In this document: in pieces, positions 12,631-24,659 of the stretch | Layout: every line of letters begins with the position of its first letter | Numbering within the stretch: position 1 is the first letter of the stretch | Origin: Macrobrachium rosenbergii | Lineage: Eukaryota > Arthropoda > Malacostraca > Decapoda > Palaemonidae | Direction of reading: 5' to 3' | Assembly (NCBI RefSeq): GCF_040412425.1 | Contig: NC_089795.1 | Coordinates: 83,220,663 to 83,284,662, forward strand | DNA: 64,000 nucleotides | Made by a program: the position numbers and the translations under genes | Notes under the pieces: model-generated | Database searches by the model: none | Seen by the model: the letters and a program-made list of their open reading frames with translations, nothing else | Told to the model about the DNA's origin: nothing

Positions 12631-12678
12631 TAAGGCATTTTCAAGCAAACTATATGCATTGGAACAAAATATTACAAC
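12631..12678. repeat. Third, partial copy of the 13.5-kb inverted-repeat arm
   Basis: It shares AGGCATTTTCAAG, AAACTA and GGAACAAAA with the right arm at 13671-13752, in the same orientation. This suggests a small dispersed repeat family. Confidence 0.6.
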
Positions 12679-12679
12679 T

Positions 12680-13463
12680 AAGGTTTAAGGGGTATATAAC
12701 CATTTTAATGTATACAGATGTCATTACTTTTGAGTAGGTAGGTCTTCAGGTTAGGAATAGCATCTGGGACTCTAATAACTTGGGTAACTGGATAGACCAA
12801 GGAGAAGCAAAGGACGTTCTCGGGGATTGCTAAGATTGATTAGTATCTCATTTAAATCTCCTTCAAAGGTCTGTGCTGAGTGGAGTCAAGAACATGTAAA
12901 CCTGTCTTTAATATAATTTTTCTTTGTTAGCCATGTTAATGTAGGCTCCAGATTTCTGGAAACATTTTTACATCCTGTTATACTACTGACGGACCAATAC
13001 ATTCAGGTTGCAAATATAGCACTATTGTTATGGCCAGTTCTAACTGAATGTTTATGTTGATTTAGTATGACATTCAGTTCCTTACTTGCCCGGCCCAAAT
13101 AGAATTAGTTACGGTCCTTACATGGGATTTTATAAATGATGCTGTTATTATGATGAAAGATTCTGATAAGCATGTATTTTTTTAGTGTTTTTTAATCTGT
13201 AATTACTACTAACACAGGCGAATGAAATTAAGCACAGGTTTCTACACACTTCACCCCCATCCTGCGCAAGACTGTGGAAGGAGATTTAAAAGAGAAAGTG
13301 AAGAATCTCGGTAATCTATGTTAATGTTTCTTGCCTTACCTTTGTACATCTTTTTACTCGTGTTAATCCTGGACAGCTGTTCCTCACCTGAAGACCTACT
13401 CAAAGTGATAACCACTATATGTAATTAGAATGGTTGCAACATAGCTCTTTAATCATACTGTTG
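12680..13463. other. Non-coding, nothing recognisable
   Basis: AT-rich sequence with no supported gene, RNA or repeat. Confidence 0.5.
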
Positions 13464-13578
13464 TATTTTGCAAAACAATCAGCTCTGTAATGTTTCGTTC
13501 CATTGTATGTAGTATGCAGTTTATTTGAAAATGCTTTAAAGGAAGGAGGTCTTGCACCTTGCTTTCTCAGTTTCCTTT

Positions 13579-13616
<38 letters not shown>

Positions 13617-13752
13617 CTAAAGCATTTTTTCAAGTCTCTGCTCTAATCTACTAAGATGGAACAATCTACTTACTTTAAAGCATTTTCAAGTAAACTAAAT
13701 ATTACATACAATGGAACAAAACATTTATAAAGCTGATTGTTTTTGCAAAATA
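13464..13752. repeat. Inverted repeat, about 80-bp arms, enclosing a CT tract
   Basis: The left arm (13464-13543) and the reverse complement of the right arm (13671-13752) align end to end with small gaps. Shared words include TATTTTGCAAAA, CAATCAGCT, GTTCCATTGTATGTA and TTGAAAATGCTTTAAAG. The spacer of about 127 bp contains (CT)15 at 13582-13612 and a further AAAGCATTTTTTCAAG fragment near 13618. The structure could fold back. It resembles a foldback or MITE-type element, or two opposed copies of one repeat. No transposase is present. Confidence 0.8.
13582..13612 (+). repeat. (CT)15 microsatellite
   Basis: CT run within the spacer of the inverted repeat. Confidence 0.95.
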
Positions 13753-13753
13753 T

Positions 13754-13758
<5 letters not shown>

Positions 13759-13819
<61 letters not shown>

Positions 13820-13887
13820 CACAACTATATAAAAATACATATACATACATTTTATATAATTTATAATAATTATATACATATATATAG

Positions 13888-13953
<66 letters not shown>
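13759..13953. repeat. (TA)n tracts, two blocks
   Basis: Pure TA at about 13759-13818 and 13892-13953, separated by AT-rich spacer. It begins immediately after the right arm of the inverted repeat. Confidence 0.95.
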
Positions 13954-13957
<4 letters not shown>

Positions 13958-14360
13958 GAGACAGACAAGAAAAGGAATGCTTCACTAAATCAGTTATCAT
14001 ACCAGGGGAATGGCTATATGTGGCTTGTGGTTGCTGAAGCAACGAGCATCACATTGCAACAGCCTACTCTGAATGACCCGGTGTCTGCAGATTCTTCTCT
14101 CCAGCAGCAGAAAATGGCGTTTCGGGCTGTTGGCACATGCTATGAGACTGTAGGATGTCCAGTCTTGTGATGCCTTGTGGAGAATCGTACTGATTTATGA
14201 TAAATTAATATATATGTTTGGGTTCTTGTTGGTTTAATTTTTAATTTAGACTGAGCATTAGATATTTCGAGATACAGGAAATGTGTTGTCCTAAAAGCGG
14301 TGGATGCTGTGCATCGGCTTTCAAGCGCAGATAAAGATTGTATAAGAGAAAGATTGTGCC

Positions 14361-15497
<1,137 letters not shown>

Positions 15498-15627
15498 CTG
15501 AATAACGAAAATATGGAACGTGATGAATATATAAATAAAGACAAAATTCATGAGGAAAAGTGAAACAATGGAGTACTGCAAGGCCTTTGGCACTCATTGT
15601 TTCCTTTCCTTCGTGGGACTTTTCTTT

Positions 15628-15855
<228 letters not shown>

Positions 15856-16124
15856 AATCACCCAGTGTGCGCGCGCGCGCGATTGAAATCACAAGAACAC
15901 TTGAATATATGTAGATATACCACGGGAAAACTGATCCAGCGATTGATCCGTTTCATCCGGCTTGAAATAGGAAAATGGTAATTGCAAAGGAACTTGGGAT
16001 GTTCGGAGAATCTTGGATATGAGGTCAAGGGTTTGCCCATTTATTCCAAGTTCAAGTGGTTTTTTGAGTTTTGACCATTTACCTTTTCATTTTTTAAGAG
16101 AATTAATCTTGGAAAGTTCCCTTT

Positions 16125-16216
16125 TACTAATTGATTTGTGCAAGTTTTCCACCTTAATGTTATTCATTTTTACTAATTGATTTATGCAAGTTTTCCCCAT
16201 TAAGGTTATTCATTTT
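16125..16216. repeat. 46-bp tandem duplication
   Basis: Two copies start at 16125 and 16171. They share TACTAATTGATTT and GCAAGTTTTCC with few differences. Confidence 0.85.
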
Positions 16217-16283
16217 TCGGTGCATTGTTCCCCAATTGACAATAAATCTTAAGTTGTAATCAAAAGTTCATTAAAGTACATTA

Positions 16284-16285
<2 letters not shown>

Positions 16286-16317
<32 letters not shown>
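16286..16317. repeat. (TG)16 microsatellite
   Basis: Pure TG run. Confidence 0.95.
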
Positions 16318-16322
<5 letters not shown>

Positions 16323-17133
16323 ACGATGAGTAGGAAAACCTTGAAGCAGAGAAACCAAAGACCACTTTTGCCGGAATGTTCCTTTATTTCCCGATTGTCA
16401 ATTAAAACGTGAATGCAAGTCTCGAGAGACGAAGAAGACGGAGGAGGAGGAGGCGGCGGCAGTGGAGTGGTGGGGATTGGGTCGTGTCATGCTGTGAGAG
16501 GGAGATGGTTGTGGATGGAGGGGCGGGGGATGCTGTGTGGTGGTGCGTGGGTTGTTTTTCATTTATACTCGCAGCGGATAGTATTGATTGCAGGCTGCCC
16601 ATGTCACACCTGCCAGCCTGCCATGATGTGTATTTATAACGGCCTCATGATGCCTCGTTATGGGCAGATATATGGCAAAAAGGAAAAAGGACACGCAGCA
16701 GCCTCTCGCGTGAACGAGCGTTTCCGTGTAATTTATATCACCCGGTGATGCGTCCTTTTGGGAAAGTGTGGGACTAAAACTTGTGTCTCTGACGTTTCTT
16801 GGACGCGTTCACCTCGCTGTCGTCATCAGTAGGTTTCCATTTGTAAACTGAAAGGTAACCAGGTCAAAGTATTGGCGAGTGAGTTACGTAAAATTTTGAA
16901 AACTTGTCCGAGTGCTCTTTTCATGTTTTGATTTCACGTATTAGTTATTTAGAAAAAATAAAACATTCTTTGTGCTATAAACTGTGTCAAGAGTTGTTAA
17001 CAGGTTGTTGAACAAATAGCCATAATACGAGGGCTGTTTGTCATCATTTCGTACCGCTCTTATTACGGAACATTTAGACGTCAGTGACATATCGACTTGA
17101 TTTCCAAAGTTCCTGGAAAATCGTCAACGCCTG

Positions 17134-17134
<1 letters not shown>
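16318..17134. other. Non-coding; purine-rich GGA block at 16.43-16.54 kb
   Basis: (GGA)n/(GGC)n sequence at about 16430-16460 opens several frames (RRRRR, GGGGG), which I take as artefacts. No splice sites or motifs support a gene. Confidence 0.4.

Positions 17135-17220
<86 letters not shown>
17135..17220 (+). repeat. (CT)43 microsatellite
   Basis: About 86 bp of essentially pure CT, the longest CT tract in the window. A mirror-symmetric polypyrimidine run of this length can form triplex DNA. Confidence 0.98.
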
Positions 17221-17221
<1 letters not shown>

Positions 17222-17755
17222 AGTACCTTGGTCTTTAATGGGGATGTCACGTTTATTTAGTAAAATCGTGCCAGCGTTTGGGTATAATTGGATTTCTGTT
17301 GGTTTTTTATGTGAGAAATTGAAGTCACAAAGTTTAGCGTGTTTATAAATGACGTCAGCGTATATATCGAGTTGCCTCTTTATTTGTGGAATAACACTTA
17401 TGACTGGCATATCTCCTTGAAGGCCTTAGGGACGTTGTTTTTCACGTTGCATTTGTCAGTGAACGGGGAAATGCGAGCTGTTATCGATCTAGGTATTTCA
17501 GAAAATGCTGATATGGAATGTAAAGTTTCGTTACATGTAAAATGTCCGCGTACGTTCTGTACATAGTATTACTAACTATAATATTACCAGAACTGTGATA
17601 GACATTAATTGCTATTGGTTGGTGTTCTAAATGATGTTTTAATAAACGTTATTGCATATGGTTCGACATGACGCTTATTTTGGGCCGATGTAAATGTCAT
17701 GTTGCAAATCAAAAGCACCTTCCGTTGATTAGTGGCTGCAAATATAACTTAATGA

Positions 17756-17760
<5 letters not shown>

Positions 17761-17835
<75 letters not shown>
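17761..17835 (+). repeat. (CT)37 microsatellite
   Basis: 75 bp of pure CT, only 540 bp from the previous tract. Confidence 0.98.
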
Positions 17836-17839
<4 letters not shown>

Positions 17840-18840
17840 GTTGTACAGTATGTATTTTAAACTTGTGAGCTGGTTACAGGTATTGTAATGGGATTGTTAA
17901 TATACACTTATTATTTGAAGGCGATGCATGCAACTCGGAACTATTTTTACCCATATTAAAGTGGCAGTAATTTGCTAGAAGGCGAACCAAATTTAGCTGA
18001 GAGAGGGAAGAGTTCACTTGATCTACGTGACAGTTATAATTTTACATGGATTAACCTTGCCTTTCGATAGCCATTATTAAACTTCCGTACGCTGGTAAAA
18101 TCTACATTATGGTCTTAAAAGATTCGAGTTAACTAGCCCTCTTGTTGTTGAATGCATCAGAACGAAAATTTTGTTTAAGAAATGGGTCATCAGGGTCCTA
18201 CCTGGTTGCGGTTTACTGTTACAGTGTTTTCATAATGCCATTTGTAGTGAACCAGTTTTCAAAATGTGGGAGTTATATGTTTCAGGGTGAAATGATGATT
18301 AGTAGACGATGGTCACCTGAACTCGGATAACTCCTACTGTTGTCACCCATTTACTGGTGCTTTCCAGCAAGTTTTCACTTTAAATCCTATGTTTGCATGC
18401 ATCAAAGGCGATAGTCTGAACAGTCGTAAATGAAAAATCATGCTTGTAGTTGCTTGCAGACTGATTCGTAGAAAACTCAACTTTGTAGGTTGCTCCCGGA
18501 AGCAACCGCTCGCGCTGGGTTAGGGAATAAAGCTAATCGCTATCGATTGCTACGAATCATAACTTGTGTTTTTACATTTTTTTTAATATAGCATCAGATT
18601 TATGTAACGGTATTCCATTTATCGAAACCTATCCAGTTCCTGCTCACACTTGGAATGAGTTTTAATCTTTAAGCATCATAGTGTTAAAGTCTTTATACTT
18701 GGTTGTGTCCATGCTTATTGCATTGTTATAAGTTTCCTTTTCAAACTGGCATGAACCGGAGATCGCTGAAAACCTATATTACTCTATATTCACACCTATT
18801 AAAGAAGCACTAGTTGAGAAGCTGCCTTTCGAAAAATGGA
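17836..18840. other. Non-coding, nothing recognisable
   Basis: AT-rich sequence. A 62-codon frame at 18142-18330 has no recognisable feature. Confidence 0.5.
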
Positions 18841-19160
18841 TCCGGCAATCTAATGATTATTTGGAGCGGTACACCTCATTAAAAATTCGCGTCGCCTCCC
18901 GTGTTCTCAACCGCGCTCCCTATTTTGACCCGAAATAGGTGTAATTAAGTTAAAGGCGGGCTGGAATCGGTGTCAAATCAGCATGCTAATGAAAGTGCAT
19001 TGTGAAGAAGAGAGTGACTCCTTTTCAAAATGGCCCGGCCCGTTCCCCCGGGCCCAGAAGCCGCCGTCGGCAGTGCCCCTTTAGTTCCCGGTTTCTGTGA
19101 TAGAGAGAGCGGGACCTGGGTCAGAAGACTCGGGTTCTGCCGTATGGAGGAGGTTAGGTT
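18841..19160. promoter_or_regulatory. Candidate regulatory block dense in homeodomain/POU-like words
   Basis: Within 320 bp are TAATGATTAT (18851), CTCATTAAAAATT (near 18876), TGTAATTAAG (near 18940) and the octamer-like ATGCTAAT at 18983-18990. A 7-bp inverted repeat CCTATTT/AAATAGG lies at 18919-18939. A GC-rich patch with GGCCCGGCCCG and CCCGGGCCC follows at 19032-19062. No frame is convincingly coding. The mixture resembles conserved non-coding enhancers of developmental loci. This is an inference from motif density only. Confidence 0.3.
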
Positions 19161-20149
19161 TTGTCGATACACTTGAGCTAATTGATATAGGCTACTCATT
19201 TATTTAGCGAATGGGTCTGCTTAATCATTTCTTCGCGTGATGGCCTCAGGAGACACAGACAGGGTGATTTCATTTTAGATTTAGTGTAAAGATACTAAGA
19301 AAATCATTACTTATTAAAGCTTATATGTGTTTGTCATTTTTTATATGAATAGGCGATTTGCAGAAGGCCAGGCTTAGCTTTTGAGAAAACGCTTAATACT
19401 TGTAACAGACATATAAATACAGCTGTTGTCACGAATATCTTAAGTGACTGTGATATTTTCAGTTTTGCGCTGTGCCTTGCAACATTTCTATATTTGTATG
19501 TATACCAATTTTCTTGTTAAGGCTCCATTTGGTTTCGTTAAGACTTTCTCTAACCTTGTCTTTGGAATGTGTTTACCCAAGTGTTGGTTCCATTTTATAC
19601 TGGTCCTGATACCGTGGACTAGTTTACGAAAAGAATGACTTTGTTCAAATACAGAAATGGACTTGAGTGCGTTGTACTTTCTGAGTGTGTATCAGTTAAA
19701 GCCAATTGTGTAATCGAAGAGACAATAACGATAAGGTCAAAGACAATTACCAGCGAGCTGTTAATGTGATAGCTTCAATTTGGAATTGGGAAGGTGCGTG
19801 ACCTGCCTCCTTTCCGTAAATTATAGTCTGTCATACTATTTGTGCTTAGAAAATTTGACGCAACGTTACTCTTATTCTGATTGTTCTTTTTTTATTTTTT
19901 TGTAATTGAATTCTGCTTTAGTACAGCCCGTTTTCGATCCGGTGATAAGTTTGTCGCGGTTATTTTTCTCATAAGTTTATTACTCGTCCTTTCTTCATTA
20001 TTTCATTATGCAGTGAAAAAAAATCCGTCATGTAAGTTGAAATTTGTGTTATATTGAAAGGTTCTTTGGCAGTGTCGTCCTATGCGTAATGGATTAATGT
20101 TGTTACCTTTGACGTTGGAGAGTCGATAGCCCCAAGTAACTGTAAGAAA
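19161..20149. other. Non-coding, nothing recognisable
   Basis: No supported gene, RNA or repeat. Confidence 0.5.
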
Positions 20150-20190
20150 GAGAGAGAGAGAGAGAGAGAGAGCAAGCGAGCGAGCGAGCA
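20150..20190 (-). repeat. (GA)n-(GAGC)n microsatellite
   Basis: GA run to about 20172, then degenerate AGCG/AGCA repeats. Confidence 0.9.
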
Positions 20191-20262
20191 ATCTTTTCAT
20201 CATAACTTCAAAAGTTAATGTTTGCGATTCTTTTCCCCTCATCGTCGTCAGAATTATTTGAA

Positions 20263-20575
20263 TTGAAGTGAATATAGAATTTTGGCCAAAGGCCAAGCTC
20301 TGGGACCTATGAGGCCATTCAGCGCTGAAACGGAAATTGACAGTAAAAGGTTTGAATGGTGTAACAGGAGTAAAATCTCGCAGTTGCACTATGAATCAAT
20401 TGTTAGGGGAGGGTGTCAAGTGAGACGGAAGAAAGAGAATATGAAAGGAGTTAGAGTAAAAGGAGCGAAAGGGATTGCAGCTAGGGGCCGAGGGCAAGCT
20501 GCAAAGAACCTTATGTAATGCCTACAGTCCCCTGCGTGAGGTGCACTGACGGCACTGCCCTCCTACGGGGTCGGA
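20263..20575 (+). mobile_element. Dispersed SINE-like repeat, copy 1
   Basis: This roughly 310-bp unit starts near GAATATAGAATTTTGGCC and runs through TGGGACCTATGAGGCCATTC, CAGCGCTGAAACGGAAA, GGTTTGAATGG and AGGTGCACTGACGGCACT. It ends near CTCCTACGGGGT. A second full-length copy lies inverted at 63143-63450 and matches along the whole length, so the ends are defined by comparison. There is no long open frame. It has no clear tRNA-type A and B boxes or poly(A) tail, so a SINE label is provisional; a non-autonomous DNA element is possible. I associate this repeat with palaemonid shrimps from memory only. Confidence 0.8.
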
Positions 20576-20599
20576 ATTGTTTGGAAGGAGTGACTAACG

Positions 20600-23500
20600 C
20601 TGTCTGAGAACGTGGACGGTAAGGTTAGTTGGGTAAGCGGATCGGTTGCCACACTGCGGGCCGAATAATTGATTTAGGTATCATTATGTGGCAAGCCACG
20701 CTCGTGTCTGTGTTTCCAGGGGATTTCAGGTCTGGGTAGGATCGGCCAGTCGTTGCCAGTGTTGTTTATTTGCCAATGGAAGGCTGTAGCAATGCTAGAG
20801 AGGCACTAGGTTTTGACATTTCGTCCCTTTAAGTACTCCGTTGTTTATGTAATTTACGTACAGATATATTAATGTAAACGCTATGCATCACTACCCTAAT
20901 ACAGTTATCTTTGCATTTTGATAATTTACTCAGGTTTTTTGTGTATTTGTTATTTTTTTCTTTTTAATAAGTGATCAACTCTCTTTGTATTTTCCTTTAC
21001 CTCCGTTTACTTCTTTCTAAAGAGTACTATATACTTTGGAAGCATAAATTTCACGTCTTTCTAATGAATACCACATTCTTTGGAAGCTTGAATTTCAAGT
21101 CATTGGCCCGTGTGGGCTTGTTCCTTATCAGTAGGGTTTATCTTTGAATAATATAATAATAATAAAACTTGAGCAATTGATATTTAGTTGACATAAGTAA
21201 CCTGGGGTATATAGTCCGTGCCCGTATATCTTGTGTATGCGGCTTATTTGCTGATATATTTTAGGCGGGTTTGGTCATGTTTACCCTTGGGCAGGAAATG
21301 GGTCCGTATGTCGGCAATTTCTGCAAGGAAGCGGCGCTTTCGTCCTCGTCGTTGTGGCGGATGTGTATTGAAAGTAGGTTGATGGTACTGAAGAGTCATT
21401 TTGCCAAATCGTGAGCCGTATCTGCGTCGTAACTGCGCTCTTTCCGAAAGGGAAAACCTCCCGTCTGACCTACATTCGTGTGACGGGAGATGATTTCTTG
21501 TGCAAATTCCCCCCACTTTTTTTTTTTTTGTGATTGATGTACTTCCGGGAATCGGGTTGGCTGGCTGAAGAAAGGTCCAGAGAAATTGCAAAGGATGTTC
21601 AGGTCGTGTACGAATACTTGAGGATGTTGAAATAAAGTACGAGTGATTTTTTTTTTAGATACAAGATTAAGAAATTAGAATATGAGGAGAATACGAAAAC
21701 ATGAGGATGTCGGATGGAATACGTAGATGTAAGGGTGTTAGGAAATGAAGAGAGAGGTATTGTTAGGTCCTTCGCTATGCCTAGCATTATTGTTGCCATC
21801 GACCTGCGGTTTTTTAAATCTGCGCTGCCGTAGCTATATATATCTGTCGTGCAGTTGGCTCCCAAGCCTTCATTTTTCCCTTATCCCACTAATTTTTATT
21901 CCCCTCTTCCAACGTTTCTAAAACTACTCGAAATCTGGAAAGAGGTTACTTAGACGTGAATAGTGAATGCAATGTTTTTAAAGTGGCATGCATACTAAAC
22001 TGCATTTATAAGCAGTGGCTCTGGTGTCGTCACTGCGCTTGACATCTAAATTGTTTTCACTGCATTTTGTAAGTGTAAGATCCATTATAGTGATGGTCGT
22101 TTAGGGACCGAAAAAAATATATATTCCCAGTACTCTTGATGACATCTAGCCGGATGTATACACTTTTACGTTATCAGCTCGTAGACGTTGTTAATCCAAC
22201 AAGTATGAAGGACGTCAAGTTAAAACATCAACATTTCCGTCGTCTTGATTTTTTAGGTAATCGTGAAGTAACACGGGACGTGCTGGAGGCAGCAATCTTA
22301 AGTAAACCTCCGGAGCCGACGATGGTAGCCCGTGTCTAAATTTTGATAAGAGCAAATTTCTAGTCCCAGACGCCGTATGTTTAAGGAAACCTTGTTTGAA
22401 TAACGAGTGCCTATAAAGCTGGCGAGTTGTGCGGGAGAATCCGTTATGGATCCATGAGTTTGGGGAGGGAGGAAGAAAGTTGCAGTTGCGGAAGTTATTG
22501 ATTTTGCAGTAAAGACAGAGTTTCCTCAGTTGGACTGAGGTTCTGGATATTTTGGGCTCCCGTTAGATTAGGTGTGAAATCAGTAGATAGTTTCTGACTA
22601 AGGAATTTGGTTAAACTATCTGTTTGAATTGTAGGTTGTAGCTCAGTAGTGACAACAACAGTCTTGAATAGTTAATGAGAATAAAGATTTTCACGTTAAC
22701 GGTTTGAAAAGTAAATAGTCTTATGAAATAGGCTTAAAGATCTATATAGCAAGACTAAGCAAGATCTTAATTTATGGGAAGAAAAACGAACGAAACATAT
22801 TAAAAAGGAATATGGAGAAGAATTGCCAGAAAGTGAATAGTTTTAGTTTATGGCGAATTGACCACGTAGGATCATTTATTCACCTTCATCGGGAACGAAG
22901 AATGAGGATAATCTTATTACCCATCGCTTCACTTTATGGGGAGTTAAAAGATTGCACTTGAAGCCGAGTCCCCTGTTACAGCAAGCAGACTCAGAAGCGT
23001 TAGTAATTGGAAGTTATTAGTTTGAAATAATTATTTGAGCGAAACATCATTGTTGTAGGGTAATCTGATCTCCGGTTGTGTAGTTGTAGTTCGTTAGATG
23101 GTGAGAAGACTATAGTGGTAAAACGACAACGGAATGTGATGGTGATAGGAAATTCGGAAATGGTCTGAGTGAGGGTGACTAGTTTGGAGAGGAACACATT
23201 GCCCTCGGGCAGAATGGGACGGTCTCCCGAATATTGAAGTGTCGGAGTTTGGAACTGGAGAAATTAATAGTAAACTTGGCATGTCTGTAACTAGATATGA
23301 GACCTGGGTGGGACAACTACCAACACGCAGAAGCGTTTGCAACGGCTTGTGAATTTGGAGCAGCTATTAAAAGCTGCTTATAGTATTATTTCATGTATGG
23401 TGACGGTTCAGGGAATCAAATCAACATATAGATATTCACTCACTAACATTGTTTTATTTTCTTTAATAAGTGGTTAGGAACCTAACCGGTTAACAAACAA

Positions 23501-24239
23501 ATTACAGTAGTTAGGTTACGTTACTTAACTTCATTCTGGTAAGAATTATAGACTTTATATAAGCATAACCAATCAAAAGTAGGCTTCAGATATATAGTCC
23601 GCTGCTAAAGCTATTTCTTTAAATTCAGAATTCTGTGATGTGTGTGTGTGATTTCATGGTAGAAATGTTATTAACATATCTTTATTTTTTCGCCCTGTTC
23701 ATATGGACTAATAATTCCAGCATACTGTATTCACAAAATTGTCTTCTGTTAATTGAATTTTTTCAGTTTATCATCTTAGGCTGCTTGTTAGTAACTCTGT
23801 TATAAGGTTATGCAAGACGTTCTAATAATTATTTCTCTTAAGAAAACATTATATTGTGATGCTTAGAAGTTAGATTCATGAGGTAAATCCATCATACCCC
23901 GGTGACGTAACCCTCCTACACCGCCTGAATTTTGTCATCAAATCTGAGCTCATGAGCCTTCCTTTAATAGTTTTGTAATGACGTCACCATTTCTCAACAT
24001 AGAATTTTATTCACCTGTGTGCGTTTTATGACCTTTTTCTTACCTTTGGATGCAGTGGGAGGGAGTTCTTATTGCCTTTCACATAGCAAATCATAGTTGG
24101 CTGGTTTATCCTTGGCAGCTTTATTAAAGCAGATAATTTCTTTGTGGGGTTTTTAGGAAAGTTTTTCGATTACGTGGTAGTATGCATTACAACCTTACTA
24201 TTTTCATAATTAGGCCTTGGTTACAATTATTAATGATGA
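20600..24239. other. Long non-coding interval
   Basis: No gene is supported. A 67-codon plus-strand frame (22136-22339, ending ILSKPPEPTMVARV) is preceded inside by a good 3' splice-like run, TCTTGATTTTTTAG|GTAATC near 22256. The product is unrecognised. CAAGCAC-like and TTGCCACAC/TGTGGCAAG words form a loose inverted pair at 20647-20697. Confidence 0.45.
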
Positions 24240-24298
24240 TTCTCATTATGTTGCAGGTAAGGACATCCAGTGACGGACTAAGAACGACGCGGGTGAGT
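24240..24298 (+). promoter_or_regulatory. Candidate 36-nt microexon or recursive-splicing exon (24257-24292)
   Basis: TCTCATTATGTTGCAG ends at 24256 as a 3' splice site and is followed at once by GTAAGG, a 5' splice site. Thirty-six bases downstream CGG|GTGAGT (24293) forms a second strong 5' splice site. That is the layout of a recursive-splicing exon: 3' site, reconstituted 5' site, short exon, true 5' site. The 36 nt are open in one frame (VRTSSDGLRTTR, phase 0) and closed in the other two. It could thus be an ordinary in-frame microexon of a large plus-strand gene. No neighbouring coding exon is visible to link it. Confidence 0.4.
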
Positions 24299-24530
24299 AA
24301 ACAGGATGATTTTTCCTCATTCTTGTTGGTCTAGCTTCTTTTATTTATGTATATTTATTTACTCATTGATATGGCCGTACTTGTATGTGATGTTTGGTCC
24401 AATATTATATGCGCGTTCGCTTGAAGAATTTTTCAAATGTTTGCATACATTTATTCACATTTTTATATAAAGAAACATAGCTCGTCATTTTAAGGTTATT
24501 GTAAACATAAATCATTATTATTTATGTAAT

Positions 24531-24538
24531 ATATATAC

Positions 24539-24630
<92 letters not shown>
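24531..24630. repeat. (TA)n-(CA)n microsatellite
   Basis: About 85 bp of pure TA flanked by short CA runs. Confidence 0.95.
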
Positions 24631-24631
<1 letters not shown>

Positions 24632-24659
24632 TCGATTAAAATGATAGTTTTTAAGAGAC

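Noticed and set aside
17081..17410. Ser-Leu and Arg-Glu open frames over CT/GA repeats
   Set aside because: These are artefacts of CT repeats, also at 17.8, 27.1, 30.6, 33.4, 35.1, 37.7, 38.7, 41.1, 50.5, 55.5, 56.5, 62.0 and 63.5 kb.
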